A stretch of DNA of 64,000 nt from Rhodocyclaceae bacterium (GTDB taxonomy: Bacteria; Pseudomonadota; Gammaproteobacteria; Burkholderiales; Rhodocyclaceae), in contig JAGTRP010000019.1 in NCBI GenBank assembly GCA_018261935.1, positions 22,738 through 86,737 of the forward strand, written 5' to 3'. Both the position numbers and the translations under genes were made by a program. The notes under the pieces were generated by a model that was not told where the DNA came from, did no database searches, and saw only the letters and a list, made by a program, of their open reading frames with translations. Of this stretch, positions 39,202-48,128 are shown piece after piece; the first letter of the stretch is position 1; the number at the start of each line of letters is the position of its first letter.

Positions 39202-40124
39202 GCGACCGGGAAAACCCGGGCGAGCCTCCGGGAGACGGGCAGCAGGAGCAGGATGGCGAGGCCCGAGAGGGGGCCGGCGAAGGTCGCCGCCAAGGTGGCA
39301 TTGCACACCACCAGGTTCAGCACGCCGGCCTTGGCCGCATCCCGCATGGCGTCGTCGGTGGGCTCTTCGGCGGCCCGCACCAGGACCGGCCAGGCAAGGG
39401 CGGCGAAGAGGGCGACGAAGACCAGGGCGGGCCACTGCTCCCGCATGATGGCCAGGAAGCCGTAGGCAATCCCCACCAGGACCAGCATGCCCAGGGCGGC
39501 GACGCCCTGGGGGTTGCGGCCGTCGCCGCCGCCGCGGCTGACCACGGTGACCGCGAACATGTAGCCGACCGGAATCGACGCCAGGGGCCAGCCGACCGCG
39601 ATGGCATCAACGCTGGCCGCCATCCCCAGGAGCAGGCTGCCGGCCCGGCAGAAGCCGGTGAGCAGGGGGCTGAACAGGGTCAAGGGCTGGCCGCGGCCAT
39701 GGTGGAAGGCGATGAGGTAGGTGAGGCCGGCGGCCAGGAATCCGGCCTCGACGCTGTAAAGGCCGGCGCAGAACACGCCGGCGACGAGGAGCGCAGCGCT
39801 CAGGGCGAGGGCGGCGGGGAGGGAAATCTGGCCCAGGGGAATGGGGCTGGCGGGCCTGTTTCCCTCCTTCCCGTTGGCATCGCAGACGTCCCTCAGGGCT
39901 TCGCCGCCGGCATAGACCAGGAAGGCGGCCAGGGGCAGGAGCCAGAAGCCGGCCGTGATCCCCTGGGGGGCCAGCCCCCAGGCGACGGTGATGCCCCCCA
40001 GGGCGTCGGCGGCGGCGGTCAGGGCATTGGCCGGCCCCATGAGATGCAAGGGGGCCAGGAGCCTGGCCGTCTCCCGGGGGGCGGCCAGGGTATCGGTCGA
40101 AGACTGCTGTTTTCTGTCATTCAC
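39198..40124 (-). CDS. UbiA-family prenyltransferase-like membrane protein
   Basis: A 308-aa protein with about eight to nine membrane helices. LMGPANALTAAADALGG and EALRDVCDANGKEGNRPAS fit the first UbiA motif region, including the Asp-rich segment and the R-P loop. UbiA enzymes attach prenyl chains to aromatic acceptors. The second Asp motif is not clearly recognisable, so activity is uncertain. I chose GTG 40124 because AAGGAG lies 7 nt upstream; the region before it is the divergent promoter. Confidence 0.75.
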   Translation of the reverse strand: MNDRKQQSSTDTLAAPRETARLLAPLHLMGPANALTAAADALGGITVAWGLAPQGITAGFWLLPLAAFLVYAGGEALRDVCDANGKEGNRPASPIPLGQISLPAALALSAALLVAGVFCAGLYSVEAGFLAAGLTYLIAFHHGRGQPLTLFSPLLTGFCRAGSLLLGMAASVDAIAVGWPLASIPVGYMFAVTVVSRGGGDGRNPQGVAALGMLVLVGIAYGFLAIMREQWPALVFVALFAALAWPVLVRAAEEPTDDAMRDAAKAGVLNLVVCNATLAATFAGPLSGLAILLLLPVSRRLARVFPVA

Positions 40125-40220
40125 GGCAAGCTCCTTGGCGGAGGGGAAAAGCAGGCGGGGAAATTTATGCCCCAGGGCAGCAAACGACGCTCCCGGAATC
40201 CCCGGTGGGTACGGTCGGTG

Positions 40221-40252
40221 TTGCACGAAAGGCATATAAGCGTATACTTATA
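40221..40252 (+). promoter_or_regulatory. Strong promoter with operator-like dyad at the RND operon
   Basis: TTGCAC (40221-40226), 16 nt, TATACT (40243-40248). The -10 lies in a perfect inverted repeat TATAAG-N6-CTTATA (40235-40252). Predicted transcription start is at about 40255-40256, on the ATG itself, so the message may be leaderless. The dyad placement suggests repression. Confidence 0.65.
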
Positions 40253-40255
40253 CAG

Positions 40256-41248
40256 ATGAAAACAAAGTACCTTTTTCTTCTCTGGGCGGCCCTGCCGATG
40301 GCCGGATGGGCTGAATCCCTGGCAACGGTCACCGCGCAGCCCCATGACGTGGCCCTGACTTTCCCGGCCGAGGCGCTGGTGGAAGCGGTCCAGCAGGCCA
40401 CCGTGGCGGCCCAGGTGCCGGGGCGCATCATCGAGGTCCGGGCCGACGCCGGCCAGACGGTGAAAAAGGGCGAACTGCTCATGCGCATCGACGCCCGGGA
40501 GGCCGCCGAGGCGGTGCGGGGGGCGGAAGCGCGCTATATCGACGCCAAGGCTGCCTATGACCGCTCCCGGAGCCTGATGCAGCAGAAATTCGTCAGCCAG
40601 GCCGCCGTGGACAAGGCCCGGGCCGAACTCGACGCCGCTGCCGCCAACCGTTCCGCCGCTGCCGCCGGCCAGAGCCATGCCGCCATCGTGGCCCCCATCA
40701 CCGGGGTGGTGGCCCGCCGCCATGCCGAGCTGGGCGAAATGGCCGCCCCCGGCCGCGCCCTGTTCACCCTCTACGAACCCGGCGGCCTGCGGGTGACGGC
40801 CAGCGTGCCCCAGTACCGCCTCTCCGAAATGCGCGCCATCCGGGGCGCCAAGGTGGAATTTCCCGAACTGGGCAAGTGGGTCGACGCCGCCGGCGTGACG
40901 GTGCTGCCCACCGTGGATGTGGCGACCCATGTTTCCCAGGTGCGGGTCAACCTGCCGGCGAGGCCGGATATCGCCGGCCTGGTGACGCCGGGCATGTTCG
41001 CCCGGGTCCATTTCGTGGTCGGCACGGCCAGCAAGCTCACCGTGCCCGCCAAGGCGGTGGTCCGCCGGGGCGAGGTGGCGGCGGTGTACGTCCAGGGCGC
41101 CGGCGATCGGCTGGCCCTGCGCCAGGTGCGCCTGGGCGAGGCGGTGGGCGAGGGCGAAGTGGAAGTCCTGGCCGGCCTCGCCGCCGGCGAGAAGGTGGTC
41201 CTGGAGCCCACCCGGGCCGGCATCGCCCTGAAGTCCGCGGGCAAGTAG
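40256..41248 (+). CDS. RND efflux periplasmic adaptor (membrane fusion protein)
   Basis: A 330-aa adaptor linking an RND pump to an outer-membrane channel. A signal peptide ends near GWAES. The lipoyl half-motifs (QVPGRIIEVRADAGQTVKKG and APITGVVARRHAELGEMAAP) flank a short helical hairpin (about 85-140); beta-barrel and membrane-proximal domains follow (about 170-325). I place the start at ATG 40256, since upstream in-frame codons run through the promoter; no ribosome site is present. No outer-membrane factor gene follows. Confidence 0.9.
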   Translation: MKTKYLFLLWAALPMAGWAESLATVTAQPHDVALTFPAEALVEAVQQATVAAQVPGRIIEVRADAGQTVKKGELLMRIDAREAAEAVRGAEARYIDAKAAYDRSRSLMQQKFVSQAAVDKARAELDAAAANRSAAAAGQSHAAIVAPITGVVARRHAELGEMAAPGRALFTLYEPGGLRVTASVPQYRLSEMRAIRGAKVEFPELGKWVDAAGVTVLPTVDVATHVSQVRVNLPARPDIAGLVTPGMFARVHFVVGTASKLTVPAKAVVRRGEVAAVYVQGAGDRLALRQVRLGEAVGEGEVEVLAGLAAGEKVVLEPTRAGIALKSAGK

Positions 41249-41251
41249 GCC

Positions 41252-44200
41252 ATGACCAGGCAGAACGGCAGTCTCGGCGTCTCCGGACGCATCGCCCGGG
41301 CTTTCCAGGCCTCCCGCATGACCCCCCTGCTGGCCCTGGTGGCCTTTCTCATGGGGGTTTTTGCCACCCTGGTGACCCCACGGGAGGAAGAACCCCAGAT
41401 CGACGTCACCATGGCCGACGTCTTCGTCCAGTTTCCCGGCGCCTCCGCCCAGGACGTGGAAAACCTGGTGGCGCGGCCGGCCGAACAGGTCCTGTCCCGC
41501 ATGCACGGGGTGGAGCACGTCTACTCCGTCTCCAAGCCCGGCATGGCGGTGATGACGGTGCAGTTCGAGGTCGGCGTCAAGTACAACGACGCGGTTCTGC
41601 GCCTCTACGACACGGTCCAGTCCAACCGGGACTGGCTGCCCCCCAACCTGGGCGTCCAGGAGCCGGTGGTCAAGCCCAAGGGCATCGACGACGTGCCCAT
41701 CGTGGCGCTGACCTTCTCCACCGCCGATCCGGGGCGCTCCGCCTTTGAGCTCCAGCAGGTGGCCCGGGCCGTCGAAATCGAGTTGAAGCGCATCAAGGGC
41801 ACCCGGGACGTGTCCACCCTGGGCGGGCCGGATCACGTCATCCGCATCCAGATGGACGCCGAGCGCATGAACGCCTACGGGGTCACGCCCCAGGACCTGG
41901 CCGGCGCCCTCAAGGTTTCCAACGCCCTGCAATCCTCCGGCAGCCTGGTGGCCGGCGCCCGGGAAGTCCTGGTGCAGACCGGCACCTACCTGGAATCCGC
42001 CGCCGACGTGAAGCAGCTGGTGGTGGCGGTGCGAGGTGACGCAAATGCGCGCAAGCCCGTCTTCATGGGCGACGTGGCCCGCATCGAGGACGGCCCGGAC
42101 CAGCCCAGCCAGTACGTCTGGACCGGCAACAAGGCCGGGGAACTGCCCGCCGTCACCCTGCAGCTCTCCAAGCAGCCCGGCGTCAATGCCGCCGACGTGG
42201 CCGAAGCGGTGCTGCGCCGGGTCGATGGCCTCAAGGGCACCGTCATTCCCGACGGCGTCGATGTGACGGTGACCCGCAACTACGGCCAGACCGCCACCGA
42301 GAAGGCCCAGAAGCTCATCGGCAAGCTCATCTTCGCCACCGCCTTCGTGGTGCTCCTGGTCTTCTTCGCTCTCGGGCGCCGGGAGGCCGTCATCGTCGGC
42401 GTCGCCGTCACCCTGACCCTCGCGGCCACCCTTTTCGCCTCCTGGGCCTGGGGCTTCACCCTGAACCGGGTGTCCCTCTTCGCCCTCATCTTCTCCATCG
42501 GCATCCTGGTGGACGACGCCATCGTGGTGGTGGAGAACATCCACCGCCACCGGGTGCTGCATCCGGAGAAGGGCCTGCTGGAGATTATCCCGCCGGCGGT
42601 GGACGAGGTCGGCGGACCCACCATCCTGGCCACCCTGACCGTCATCGCGGCCCTGCTGCCCATGGCCTTCGTCAGCGGCCTGATGGGGCCCTACATGAGC
42701 CCCATTCCCATCAATTCCTCCATGGGCATGGCCATTTCCCTGGCCGTGGCCTTCGTGGTCACCCCCTGGCTGGCCGCCCGGCTCCTCGGCAAGGGCCACG
42801 CCGCCGCCCATGCGCCCTCGAAGCTGGACGCCAGGCTGGACTCCACCTTCCGCCGGCTCCTCACCCCCTTCCTGGACGAGGCCCGGGGACGCACCGCCCG
42901 CATCAAGCTGGGCATCGCCGTTCTGGTCCTTATCCTGGGGTCGGTGTCCCTGGCGGTGTTCCAGCTGGTGGTGCTGAAAATGCTGCCCCTGGACAACAAG
43001 AGCGAATTCCAGGTGATCCTCGACATGCCGGTGGGGACGCCGGTGGAGGAAACCGCCCGGGTCCTGCACGAAATTGGCGCCGAACTCGCCCAGGTGGAAG
43101 AGGTGGTCAATTACCAGGCCTATGCCGGTACCGCCAGCCCCATCAACTTCAACGGCCTGGTGCGCCAGTACTACCTGCGGGCCGCGCCGGAGCGGGGTGA
43201 CATCCAGGTGAACCTGGCCGACAAGCACCACCGCTCCCGCTCCAGCCACGAAATCGCCACGGCAGTGCGTGACCGCATCGAGGCCACGGCCAAGCGCCAC
43301 GGCGGCAACGCCAAGGTGGTGGAAGTGCCGCCGGGGCCGCCGGTGCTCTCGCCCATCGTGGCGGAAATCTACGGGCCGGACTACCAGGACCAGATCGGCG
43401 TCGCCAAGCAGGTGCGGACGGCTTTCGAGAAGACGCCGGACATCGTCGGCGTGGACGACTACGTCGAGGCCGACGCCCGCAAGACCGTGCTCCACGTCCT
43501 GCAGAGCAAGGCGGCGCTCCTCGGGGTGGCCCAGAGCGACATCGTCGAAGTGGTCCGCATGGGCCTTTCCGGCGAGGACGTGACCCCGGTGCACAACACC
43601 CAGAGCAAGTTCGAGGTGCCGGTGCGCATCACCCTGCCGGCGGAAAAGCAGTCCAGCCTCGATACCCTCATGAAGCTCCGGGTGCGCTCCCGGGACGGCG
43701 GCCTGGTGCCGGTCTCCGAGCTGGTGGAAGTGCGCGACCTGGCCCGGGAGAAGGCCATCTACCACAAGGACCTGCTGCCGGTGGTGTACGTGGTGGGCGA
43801 CATGGGCGGCAAGCTCGACTCGCCCCTCTACGGCATGTTCGACGTGCGCTCCCGGCTCAAGGGCATGGCCCTTTCCGAGGGCGGCAGCCTCGGGGAGCAC
43901 TTCATCCGCCAGCCCGACGATCCCTATGCCGGCTTCAGCCTCAAGTGGGACGGCGAGTGGCAGGTCACCTACGAGACCTTCCGGGACATGGGCATCGCCT
44001 ATGCCGTCGGCCTCATCCTGATCTACCTCCTGGTGGTGGCCCACTTCGGGTCCTACCTGGTGCCGCTCATCATCATGGCCCCCATCCCGCTCACCATCAT
44101 CGGCGTCATGCCGGGCCACGCCCTGTTCGGGGCCCAGTTCACCGCCACCTCCATGATCGGGATGATCGCCCTGGCCGGCATCATCGTCCGCAATTCCATC

Positions 44201-44473
44201 CTGCTGGTGGATTTCATCCGCGAGCAGGTGGCGGCGGGGATGGGCTTCAAGGAGGCCATCATCCAGTCGGCGGCGGTGCGGGCCAAGCCCATCGCCCTCA
44301 CCGCCCTGGCCGCCATGCTGGGGGCCCTCTTCATCCTCGACGACCCGATTTTCAACGGGCTGGCCATCAGCCTCATTTTCGGCATCCTGGTCTCCACCCT
44401 GCTGACCCTGGTGGTGATCCCGGTGCTTTATTACTCAGCCTTCAATCAGGAGTTTTCGGAGCATGAATATTGA
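41252..44473 (+). CDS. RND-family efflux permease
   Basis: A 1073-aa inner-membrane proton-driven pump, 3 nt after the adaptor gene. Two large periplasmic loops separate helix 1 from 2-6 and helix 7 from 8-12. FALIFSIGILVDDAIVVVEN is the helix 4 motif with the two Asp residues needed for proton relay. It resembles the HAE/AcrB branch but has a short CPA-like N-terminus and lacks drug-binding landmarks that I could check. Substrate unknown; the DUF2892 gene downstream hints at a sulfur or metal link. Confidence 0.92.
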   Translation: MTRQNGSLGVSGRIARAFQASRMTPLLALVAFLMGVFATLVTPREEEPQIDVTMADVFVQFPGASAQDVENLVARPAEQVLSRMHGVEHVYSVSKPGMAVMTVQFEVGVKYNDAVLRLYDTVQSNRDWLPPNLGVQEPVVKPKGIDDVPIVALTFSTADPGRSAFELQQVARAVEIELKRIKGTRDVSTLGGPDHVIRIQMDAERMNAYGVTPQDLAGALKVSNALQSSGSLVAGAREVLVQTGTYLESAADVKQLVVAVRGDANARKPVFMGDVARIEDGPDQPSQYVWTGNKAGELPAVTLQLSKQPGVNAADVAEAVLRRVDGLKGTVIPDGVDVTVTRNYGQTATEKAQKLIGKLIFATAFVVLLVFFALGRREAVIVGVAVTLTLAATLFASWAWGFTLNRVSLFALIFSIGILVDDAIVVVENIHRHRVLHPEKGLLEIIPPAVDEVGGPTILATLTVIAALLPMAFVSGLMGPYMSPIPINSSMGMAISLAVAFVVTPWLAARLLGKGHAAAHAPSKLDARLDSTFRRLLTPFLDEARGRTARIKLGIAVLVLILGSVSLAVFQLVVLKMLPLDNKSEFQVILDMPVGTPVEETARVLHEIGAELAQVEEVVNYQAYAGTASPINFNGLVRQYYLRAAPERGDIQVNLADKHHRSRSSHEIATAVRDRIEATAKRHGGNAKVVEVPPGPPVLSPIVAEIYGPDYQDQIGVAKQVRTAFEKTPDIVGVDDYVEADARKTVLHVLQSKAALLGVAQSDIVEVVRMGLSGEDVTPVHNTQSKFEVPVRITLPAEKQSSLDTLMKLRVRSRDGGLVPVSELVEVRDLAREKAIYHKDLLPVVYVVGDMGGKLDSPLYGMFDVRSRLKGMALSEGGSLGEHFIRQPDDPYAGFSLKWDGEWQVTYETFRDMGIAYAVGLILIYLLVVAHFGSYLVPLIIMAPIPLTIIGVMPGHALFGAQFTATSMIGMIALAGIIVRNSILLVDFIREQVAAGMGFKEAIIQSAAVRAKPIALTALAAMLGALFILDDPIFNGLAISLIFGILVSTLLTLVVIPVLYYSAFNQEFSEHEY

Positions 44474-45803
44474 GCGTGCCATTCGTATCCTGGCCGGCAG
44501 CGTTGTCCTGCTGACCCTGGCCCTGGGCGTCGAGGAGAGCCCCATCTTCGTTTCGAAGTGGTTTCTCGCCGTCACCGCCTTCGCTGGCTTTAACCTTCTG
44601 CAGAGCGGGTTCACCGGCTTTTGCCCCCCCGAGTGGCTGTTCGCCCGGCTGGGTCTGAAGCGGGGCGGCTCGGCCTGCTGCAAGTAAGCCGTCGGCGCGT
44701 TCGATGCGCCCGTACAGGCCGTGGTTGGCGCCGGCCGGGCCGGCGGTGAAGAAGAGGGCGTTGGTGGGCTGGTCCCGCACCCCGTTGCCGAAGCAGATGC
44801 CCCACAGCCCGTCGATGGCGAGGGGGCGGCTGTCGGTGCCGCGGATCTCGCCCTTGAATTCGCCGCTGGCGGGGTCGTAGGCGTTGATCTTGCCGTCCCC
44901 GACATTGGCGACCAGCAGATGGTTGCTGAACGGGCCGAAGTCCGCCGGGGCCATGGCCATGCCCCAGGGGGCGTTGAGGTGCCCCCGGGAAGCCAGGCGG
45001 CGGACGAGTCGGCCGTCGGCATTGAAGATATTCACGAAGCCCATGCCGGCGCCGGCCACGCCGTCCTCCTTGTCGCTGTCCTGCTTGGCGTAGGTGACGT
45101 AGAGGTTGCCGTTGATGTTGTGGATGCCAAAGGGGGCGAATCCCGCCGGCAGGCTGGGGTCCTTGAAGGCTCCCGCCGGCAGGGTGACGGGCTGGAAGAC
45201 GTTGTCGAAGACATCGATCTTGCCGCCGTGGAAATCGGTGGCGTAGAGGAAGCGGCTGTTGCCGTTGGCGGCGATGGCCACGCCCTTGTACACGGCGCCG
45301 CCCTGGGAGTTGTCCACCATGGCGATGGCCTTGGTCTCTCCGGCCCGATAACTCCAGCCCGAAATGACGCCGGCTTCGGTGGCGAAAATGAAGACGGCGG
45401 GGTCCACCGTCCCGTCCGGGCAGGGCAGGGCGAAATCGGCCCCTTCGTTACTGGCGATGCCGGTGGGGCTGCCGCCGGGGATATCCACCGCCAGGGACGG
45501 CGAATGCAGGGGATTGCCCAGGCCGTCGTACACCGAGGAGCCGCTGTTGCCGTTGCTGGCGATCCACACCATGCCGGTGGCGGTGAGGGCGATGCCCCAG
45601 GGATTGATCAGTTCGGGATCGACATGCTCCGCCGGCACGCCGCCGTCCGACACCAGGTTGCGCTGCACATAGGCGCCGACCTCCTTGCCGGCCAGGGCCG
45701 CGGGGGAGGACAGGCAGCCGGCGGCCAGGATCGCCAGCAGGCCCAGGGCTGGCGGGGACAGGCGCCGGCAGCCGCCGGTCCGGGCAGGAACCGTATCGTT
45801 CAT
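44442..45803 (-). CDS. TIGR03118-family beta-propeller protein with overprinted C-terminus
   Basis: A 453-aa secreted protein (signal peptide ending near PAALA). The family start (YVQRNLVSDGGVPAEHVDP, then LINPWGIALTATGMVWIASN) and NHL-like repeats form a predicted six-bladed propeller, ending near GANHGLYGRIE. About 86 further codons run antisense through the whole DUF2892 gene and into the RND gene; this tail (rich in Gly, Gln, Glu, Lys) is unlike the family. GAAGGAAGGAGACAAC before ATG 45803 is a strong ribosome site. Function unknown. Confidence 0.85.
   Translation of the reverse strand: MNDTVPARTGGCRRLSPPALGLLAILAAGCLSSPAALAGKEVGAYVQRNLVSDGGVPAEHVDPELINPWGIALTATGMVWIASNGNSGSSVYDGLGNPLHSPSLAVDIPGGSPTGIASNEGADFALPCPDGTVDPAVFIFATEAGVISGWSYRAGETKAIAMVDNSQGGAVYKGVAIAANGNSRFLYATDFHGGKIDVFDNVFQPVTLPAGAFKDPSLPAGFAPFGIHNINGNLYVTYAKQDSDKEDGVAGAGMGFVNIFNADGRLVRRLASRGHLNAPWGMAMAPADFGPFSNHLLVANVGDGKINAYDPASGEFKGEIRGTDSRPLAIDGLWGICFGNGVRDQPTNALFFTAGPAGANHGLYGRIERADGLLAAGRAAPLQTQPGEQPLGGAKAGEPALQKVKASEGGDGEKPLRNEDGALLDAQGQGQQDNAAGQDTNGTLNIHAPKTPD
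44463..44687 (+). CDS. DUF2892 / YgaP-type inner membrane protein
   Basis: A 74-aa protein with two membrane helices (AIRILAGSVVLLTLALGV and WFLAVTAFAGFNLLQSGFTG) and the family motif GFCPPEWL. The same fold is the membrane half of E. coli YgaP, a rhodanese linked to sulfur metabolism. It overlaps the RND gene by 11 nt (ATG within its last codons), so it is the third gene of that operon. Confidence 0.88.
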   Translation: MNIERAIRILAGSVVLLTLALGVEESPIFVSKWFLAVTAFAGFNLLQSGFTGFCPPEWLFARLGLKRGGSACCK

Positions 45804-46029
45804 GTTGTCTCCTTCCTTCGGGGCGGCCGCGAAACGGGGATAAGGCATCCCCCTGCGCTGGCCGGATTTGTCCAGTCTAGGAAGGCGGCGGCGGATGCAA
45901 ATAAGGTCAACCGGGGGATTGGGCGCCAGGAAGGGCTGCATATGGCAAGCCGATCGGCAGGGCCTTTGATTTTCGTGATTGACAGTCACCACCGGGCCGG
46001 GCAGTCTTCGCCCGGTGCGACGCGAGGGA

Positions 46030-48096
46030 ATGATGAGAATTGACGGGATGGGCATTGATCCGGTGGAAGAAAAAGAGGATCAGCAGGCCATCTTCGATGC
46101 CGTTACGGTCGGCATCGCCCTCCTGCGGGACCGCAGGATCGAGCGCTGCAACCGCCGCATGGAGGAGCTCTTCGGCTTCGGCCCGGGGGAAATGGTGGGC
46201 CGCCCCAGCCGGGTGTGGTATCCCACGGAAGAATGCTATGAGCGTGTCGGTCAGGCAGTCTACGCCGATCTGGCCGCCGGCCGCGAAGTTTCCCACGAGC
46301 TGGAGTTCATGCGTCGGGACGGCAACCGCTTCTGGGGCCGGCAGGGAGGGCGCGCCATCGATCCGGCCGATCCCTACGCCGGCTCGGTGTGGATCATCGA
46401 GGACCTGACCGAGGAGTACGAGGCCACCAAGGAACTCCAGCTGGCCCGCAAGGTGTTCGAAGTCAGCTCCGAAGCCATCATGATCACCGACGCGAAGAAC
46501 CGCATCGTCTCGGTGAATGCCGCCTTCCAGGCCATCACCGGCTACAGCCGTGAAGAGGTGGTGGGACGGGACCCCAAGTTCATGGGTTCCGGCCGCCACA
46601 GCCCCGCCTTCTTCGCCACCATGTGGGAAACCCTGCGGGACAGCGGCCATTGGGAAGGGGAAATCTGGGACAAGCGCAAGAGCGGCGACTGCTACCCGAA
46701 ATGGCTGACCATCGACACCATCCGTGACGACCAGGGTGCCGTCACCCACCACGTCGCGGTCTTTTCCGATATCACCGAGCGCAAGGCCACCGAGGAGCGC
46801 ATCGCCTTCCTGGCCCACCACGATCCCCTCACCGGCCTGCCCAACCGGCTCACCCTGACGCTCCACCTGGAGCACGCCATCGAGCAGGCCAAGCGGGACC
46901 AGCTGCGGATCGGGCTGATGTTCATCGACCTGGACAATTTCAAGCGCATCAACGACACCCTGGGCCACCACATCGGCGACCTGCTCCTCTGCGAAGTGGC
47001 CCGGCGCATCCGCGGCGCGGTGCGGGAATCGGACATCGTCGCCCGCATCGGCGGCGACGAGTTCGTCCTGGTGCTGGAGCGCAGCCAGCTGCCCAACGAT
47101 GCTTCCGTGGTCAGCCAGAAGATCATCGACCAGGTGGGCGAGCCCTACCGCTTCGAGTCCCATGAGCTGCACACCACCCCATCCATCGGCATCAGCATCT
47201 ATCCCGACGATGGCGAGGACATCGAAACCCTGATGAAGAACGCCGACGCGGCCATGTACCACGCCAAGGGCCTGGGCCGGAACAACTACCAGTTCTACGC
47301 CCAGGAAATGAACGCCGCCGCCTCCGAGCGCCTGCGGCTGGAATCCCGGCTGCGCCTGGCCATGGCCACCAGCGCCGACTTCTCCCTCTGCTACCAGCCC
47401 CAGATCGACCTGGTCACCGGCCACATCGTCGGCTTCGAGGCCCTCATCCGCTGGGACGATTCGGAACTGGGCCGGGTGCCCCCCGACCGCTTCATCCCGG
47501 TGGCGGAGGAGATCGGCCTCATCTGCTACATCGGCTCCTGGGTGCTCCACACTGCCTGCCAGCAGGCCCGGGCCTGGCTGGACGAGGGGCTGGCCTTCGG
47601 CCGGGTGGCGGTGAATGTGTCGCCCCAGCAGTTCCGCCAGCCCCGCTTTGCCGACCTGGTCCGCACCATCCTCGCCGAGACCGGACTGCCGGCGGCGGCC
47701 CTGGAGCTGGAAATCACCGAGAGCACCCTGATGGAGACCGCCGACACCGCCGTCTCCATCCTCAACGAACTAAAGGAAGTCGGCGTCGCCCTGGCGGTGG
47801 ACGACTTCGGCACCGGCTATTCGTCCCTCGCCTACCTGAAGCGCTTCCCCATCGACTGCCTGAAGATCGACCGCTCCTTCGTCCTCGACATCGAGAGCGA
47901 CCCTTCCGACGCCGCCATCGCCATCGCCGTCATCGCCCTGGCCCATTCCATCGGCCTGCAGGTGGTGGCCGAAGGGGTGGAGACCGAAGGCCAGCGGGAT
48001 TTCCTCAGCCGCTACGCCTGCGACCGGGTGCAGGGCTACCTCTACTGCCGGCCGGTGCCGGCGCCGGAAGCGGCACAGTTCTGCCGGCAGAGGTAA
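46030..48096 (+). CDS. PAS-PAS-GGDEF-EAL c-di-GMP turnover protein
   Basis: A 688-aa soluble protein. Two PAS domains (about 15-130 and 140-258) precede a GGDEF domain with an intact IGGDEF (341-345) and inhibitory-site RESD five residues before it. An EAL domain follows with FEALIRW, NVSPQQF, LEITEST, DDFGTGYSSL, EGVETEGQ and QGYLYCRP. Both halves look catalytically complete. GAGGGA precedes ATG 46030; ATG 46033 is equally possible. No neighbours suggest its signal. Confidence 0.93.
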   Translation: MMRIDGMGIDPVEEKEDQQAIFDAVTVGIALLRDRRIERCNRRMEELFGFGPGEMVGRPSRVWYPTEECYERVGQAVYADLAAGREVSHELEFMRRDGNRFWGRQGGRAIDPADPYAGSVWIIEDLTEEYEATKELQLARKVFEVSSEAIMITDAKNRIVSVNAAFQAITGYSREEVVGRDPKFMGSGRHSPAFFATMWETLRDSGHWEGEIWDKRKSGDCYPKWLTIDTIRDDQGAVTHHVAVFSDITERKATEERIAFLAHHDPLTGLPNRLTLTLHLEHAIEQAKRDQLRIGLMFIDLDNFKRINDTLGHHIGDLLLCEVARRIRGAVRESDIVARIGGDEFVLVLERSQLPNDASVVSQKIIDQVGEPYRFESHELHTTPSIGISIYPDDGEDIETLMKNADAAMYHAKGLGRNNYQFYAQEMNAAASERLRLESRLRLAMATSADFSLCYQPQIDLVTGHIVGFEALIRWDDSELGRVPPDRFIPVAEEIGLICYIGSWVLHTACQQARAWLDEGLAFGRVAVNVSPQQFRQPRFADLVRTILAETGLPAAALELEITESTLMETADTAVSILNELKEVGVALAVDDFGTGYSSLAYLKRFPIDCLKIDRSFVLDIESDPSDAAIAIAVIALAHSIGLQVVAEGVETEGQRDFLSRYACDRVQGYLYCRPVPAPEAAQFCRQR

Positions 48097-48128
48097 ACTC
48101 CCGGGCATCCATCCCGTCGGAGTTTCTT

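Noticed and set aside
40121..44119. A 1332-codon open frame on the minus strand
   Set aside because: It is antisense to the RND adaptor and pump, His/Gly/Asp-rich, without domains; a by-product of GC-rich codon bias.
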